From NCBI RefSeq assembly GCF_018403245.1, contig NZ_BOSH01000016.1:59138-123137 (forward strand): DNA of 64,000 nucleotides. Direction: 5' to 3'. The stretch comes from Paenibacillus sp. J2TS4. GTDB lineage: Bacteria > Bacillota > Bacilli > Paenibacillales > NBRC-103111. The notes beneath the pieces are model-generated. The model saw only the letters and a program-made list of their open reading frames with translations. It was not told the DNA's origin and made no database searches. Numbering within the stretch: position 1 is the first letter of the stretch; every line of letters starts with the position of its first letter. Positions 62,213-64,000 of the stretch are shown in pieces. The translations under genes and the position numbers were made by a program.

Positions 62213-63664
62213 ATGGGACAACTTAATAAGGAATGGTTTTCTAACACCCGGATGGACATTCTTTCCGGGATTACGGTAGCTTTTGCCTTGATCCCGGAAG
62301 CGATCGCCTTCTCTCTTATTGCAGGAGTAGATCCGATGGTAGGCTTATATGCTTCTTTCTGTATAGCCGTCGTTATTTCCTTTGTCGGAGGAAGGCCGGG
62401 GATGATTTCCGCAGCTACCGGGGCGATGGCGCTATTAATGGTAACCCTAGTTAAAGACCATGGACTGGAATATTTATTTGCCGCCACCATTCTGGCCGGA
62501 ATTCTCCAGTATGGCATGGGTCTGCTAAAGCTGGGCCGCTTTATTACCTTCGTCCCCCATTCGGTCATGACCGGGTTTGTCAATGCGCTGGCGATTCTTA
62601 TTTTTGTAGCCCAACTCACCCATTTTGTTGGACAAAGCTGGATTATGTACGCTTTGGTCGGATTAACGCTCGTTATTATTTATATTTTGCCGAAATTCAC
62701 CAAAGCCTTCCCTTCAGCTCTTGCCGCCATCATTATAGTATCCATCCTGACTATCGGGCTTGGCTTGAAGGTCAATACCGTGGGAGATATGGGGACCATC
62801 ACCAGCTCGCTACCGATTTTTCAACTGCCTCAGGTGCTGTGGACATGGGAAACCTTGCTCATTATCTTTCCTTACTCGCTCTCCTTGGCGATCGTCGGTA
62901 TTCTGGAATCCCTTCTGACCGCTACCATAGTGGATGAAATGACCGATACGAAAAGTGATAAAAACAAGGAGGTAAGAGGCCAAGGGCTGGCCAATGTCGT
63001 TACCGGCTTCTTTGGCGGGATGGCAGGGTGCGCTATGATCGGTCAGTCCGTTATTAATGTAAAATCCGGTGGCCGGACGCGACTTTCTACTTTTGTTGCT
63101 GGTGTGTTCCTGTTATTCTTAATTATCGTTGCCGGAAAAGTGGTTCAACAGATTCCCATGGCCGCACTAGTCGGGGTCATGATCATGGTATCCATCGGAA
63201 CATTCGATTGGGACTCGCTTCGGAACATTAGAAAAATTCCCGTCAGCGATTCATTCGTTATGATAGTCACGGTATCGATCGTTGTAGCTACTAATGATTT
63301 ATCCAAGGGCGTAATGGCAGGCGTTCTGCTCAGTACAGTCATTTTTGCCTGGAAAATGGCAAAGATCCGGATTGAAGCTGCTGTTAAATCCAACGGCAGC
63401 CAAGTCTACAGGGTAACGGGTCAATTGTTTTTTGGCACGACGTCTGATTTTATGGGCCAATTCAACCATAACGAGGACCCGGACAGCATCGTCATCGATT
63501 TCACTCAATCCCATGTATGGGATCACTCGGCAGTGACAGCTATTACTAAGGTCATAATGAAATATCAGCAAATGAATAAAAAAGTAACCATTACCGGACT
63601 CAATAAAGACAGCCGGCTCTTAATGAAAAAAATCGGCCTCGACCCGTCGACTGGCCAAGGATGA
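62213..63664 (+). CDS. SulP-family anion transporter with STAS domain
   Basis: The 483-residue protein has about 11-14 membrane segments with SulP signatures (DILSGITVAFALIPEAIAFS, GRPGMISAATGAMALLM, FGGMAGCAMIGQSVINVKSG) and a C-terminal cytoplasmic STAS domain (about residues 395-480, VTGQLFFGTTSDFMGQF, DFTQSHVWDHSAV). It likely imports sulfate, bicarbonate or another oxyanion. GGAGGAG lies about 12 bases upstream of the ATG. Just after its stop a terminator-like left arm, AAAAAAAGCCCGCC, is followed by the IS element with no right arm in view. Confidence 0.92.
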   Translation: MGQLNKEWFSNTRMDILSGITVAFALIPEAIAFSLIAGVDPMVGLYASFCIAVVISFVGGRPGMISAATGAMALLMVTLVKDHGLEYLFAATILAGILQYGMGLLKLGRFITFVPHSVMTGFVNALAILIFVAQLTHFVGQSWIMYALVGLTLVIIYILPKFTKAFPSALAAIIIVSILTIGLGLKVNTVGDMGTITSSLPIFQLPQVLWTWETLLIIFPYSLSLAIVGILESLLTATIVDEMTDTKSDKNKEVRGQGLANVVTGFFGGMAGCAMIGQSVINVKSGGRTRLSTFVAGVFLLFLIIVAGKVVQQIPMAALVGVMIMVSIGTFDWDSLRNIRKIPVSDSFVMIVTVSIVVATNDLSKGVMAGVLLSTVIFAWKMAKIRIEAAVKSNGSQVYRVTGQLFFGTTSDFMGQFNHNEDPDSIVIDFTQSHVWDHSAVTAITKVIMKYQQMNKKVTITGLNKDSRLLMKKIGLDPSTGQG

Positions 63665-63687
63665 AAAAAAGCCCGCCCTCCATCAGT

Positions 63688-64000
63688 TGTTATGCTCCCC
63701 TTGAGGTAGACAGTTGAAATAATAAAACTGTTTACTGTAAGGAGGAGCGTTTTTTCATGTCTCATAAAGCAAAAGTATCAGGATCAGAAAAGATCGCAGC
63801 TATTGAAAAGTATTTACGTGGAGAAGATTCGCTTAAGCATATAGCAGTTCTTCTTGATGTACACCCTTCATCTATCAGGCAATGGCTTCAGACTTACCAG
63901 TCATTAGGTCCAAACGGACTGCTGCAAACATCTAAGAATGCTGCTTATTCTGCAGAGTTAAAGAGAATAGCTGTCGAGGATTATTTGGCTGGTGGCGGTT
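63688..64000 (+). mobile_element. Left end of an IS3-family (IS150-like) insertion sequence
   Basis: The boundary near 63688 is inferred from TGTTATGCTCCCC then TTGAGGTAGACAG, a terminal sequence with the 5'-TG typical of IS3-family ends, followed by OrfA. The right end, OrfB and any target duplication lie beyond the window. Confidence 0.65.
63757..64000 (+). CDS. IS3-family transposase OrfA, N-terminal part
   Basis: The partial protein reads MSHKAKVSGSEKIAAIEKYL, then a helix-turn-helix (HIAVLLDVHPSSIRQWLQTY) and LGPNGLL followed by a second helical repeat. This is the OrfA pattern of IS150-group elements; a programmed -1 frameshift usually joins it to the DDE OrfB. AAGGAGGAG precedes the ATG. 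It runs off the right edge. Confidence 0.85.
   Translation, partial: MSHKAKVSGSEKIAAIEKYLRGEDSLKHIAVLLDVHPSSIRQWLQTYQSLGPNGLLQTSKNAAYSAELKRIAVEDYLAGGG

Noticed and set aside
1..64000. tRNA, rRNA, prophage or CRISPR loci
   Set aside because: I looked for conserved tRNA arms, rRNA stretches, phage structural genes and repeat-spacer patterns and saw none; a covariance-model scan was not possible here.

Overview
The window looks like a chromosomal segment of an endospore-forming, competence-gene-bearing Gram-positive bacterium of the Paenibacillaceae (Paenibacillus or a close relative). The case rests on gene content and order: gpr, spoIIP, a yqxA-like gene, lepA, hemW and hrcA; the yqeG-yqeH-aroE-yhbY-nadD-yqeK-rsfS-yqeM run ending at leuS and comER; comEA/comEB/comEC; spoVAC-AD-AE; an uninterrupted sigK encoding a 20-residue pro-sequence; and Paenibacillus-style lipoprotein/LplB/YtcP sugar transporters with a divergent AraC regulator. 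No rRNA, tRNA or CRISPR was seen.

Layout. 0-12 kb: stress, translation and sporulation genes on the minus strand. The heat-shock operon starts with promoter, CIRCE and hrcA, but the next gene is an archaeal-like (group III, TCP-1/thermosome type) chaperonin running off the left edge where grpE is usual. gpr is split from spoIIP by a HAD hydrolase and two intergenic repeat arrays. rpsT and holA follow. 12-14 kb: an ECF sigma factor with a zinc-finger anti-sigma. 14-23.5 kb: an FAH-family enzyme, a DUF2062 protein, and a sugar ABC importer with two tandem paralogous binding lipoproteins and a divergent membrane-sensor AraC regulator. 23.7-30.2 kb: comEC, comEB, metY, comEA and divergent comER. 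30.2-40 kb: leuS with a complete Leu T-box leader, then the yqeM-to-yqeG housekeeping cluster. 40-48.8 kb: an alpha/beta hydrolase, a YitT protein, a MoxR/DUF58/transglutaminase operon, and spoVAC-AD-AE with a divergent DUF1657 gene.

48.8-64 kb is more accessory: a possible structured RNA, a uronate-isomerase-like enzyme, a second ECF sigma factor overlapping a one-pass membrane protein with a seven-Asp-box propeller, a very large secreted heparinase II/III-type lyase with a cre site, a PadR/MFS efflux pair with the operator inside the padR promoter, sigK followed by a decayed sigK fragment, a SulP transporter, and the left end of an IS3-family element.

The strongest candidates for something undescribed are: (1) intergenic arrays of a 12-bp motif TGCA-N4-TGCA at steps near 51 or 61 bp, seen at three places; (2) the ECF sigma/Asp-box-propeller pair; (3) the group III chaperonin inserted in a CIRCE-controlled hrcA operon. 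All coordinates and motifs were read by eye, and no database search was run.
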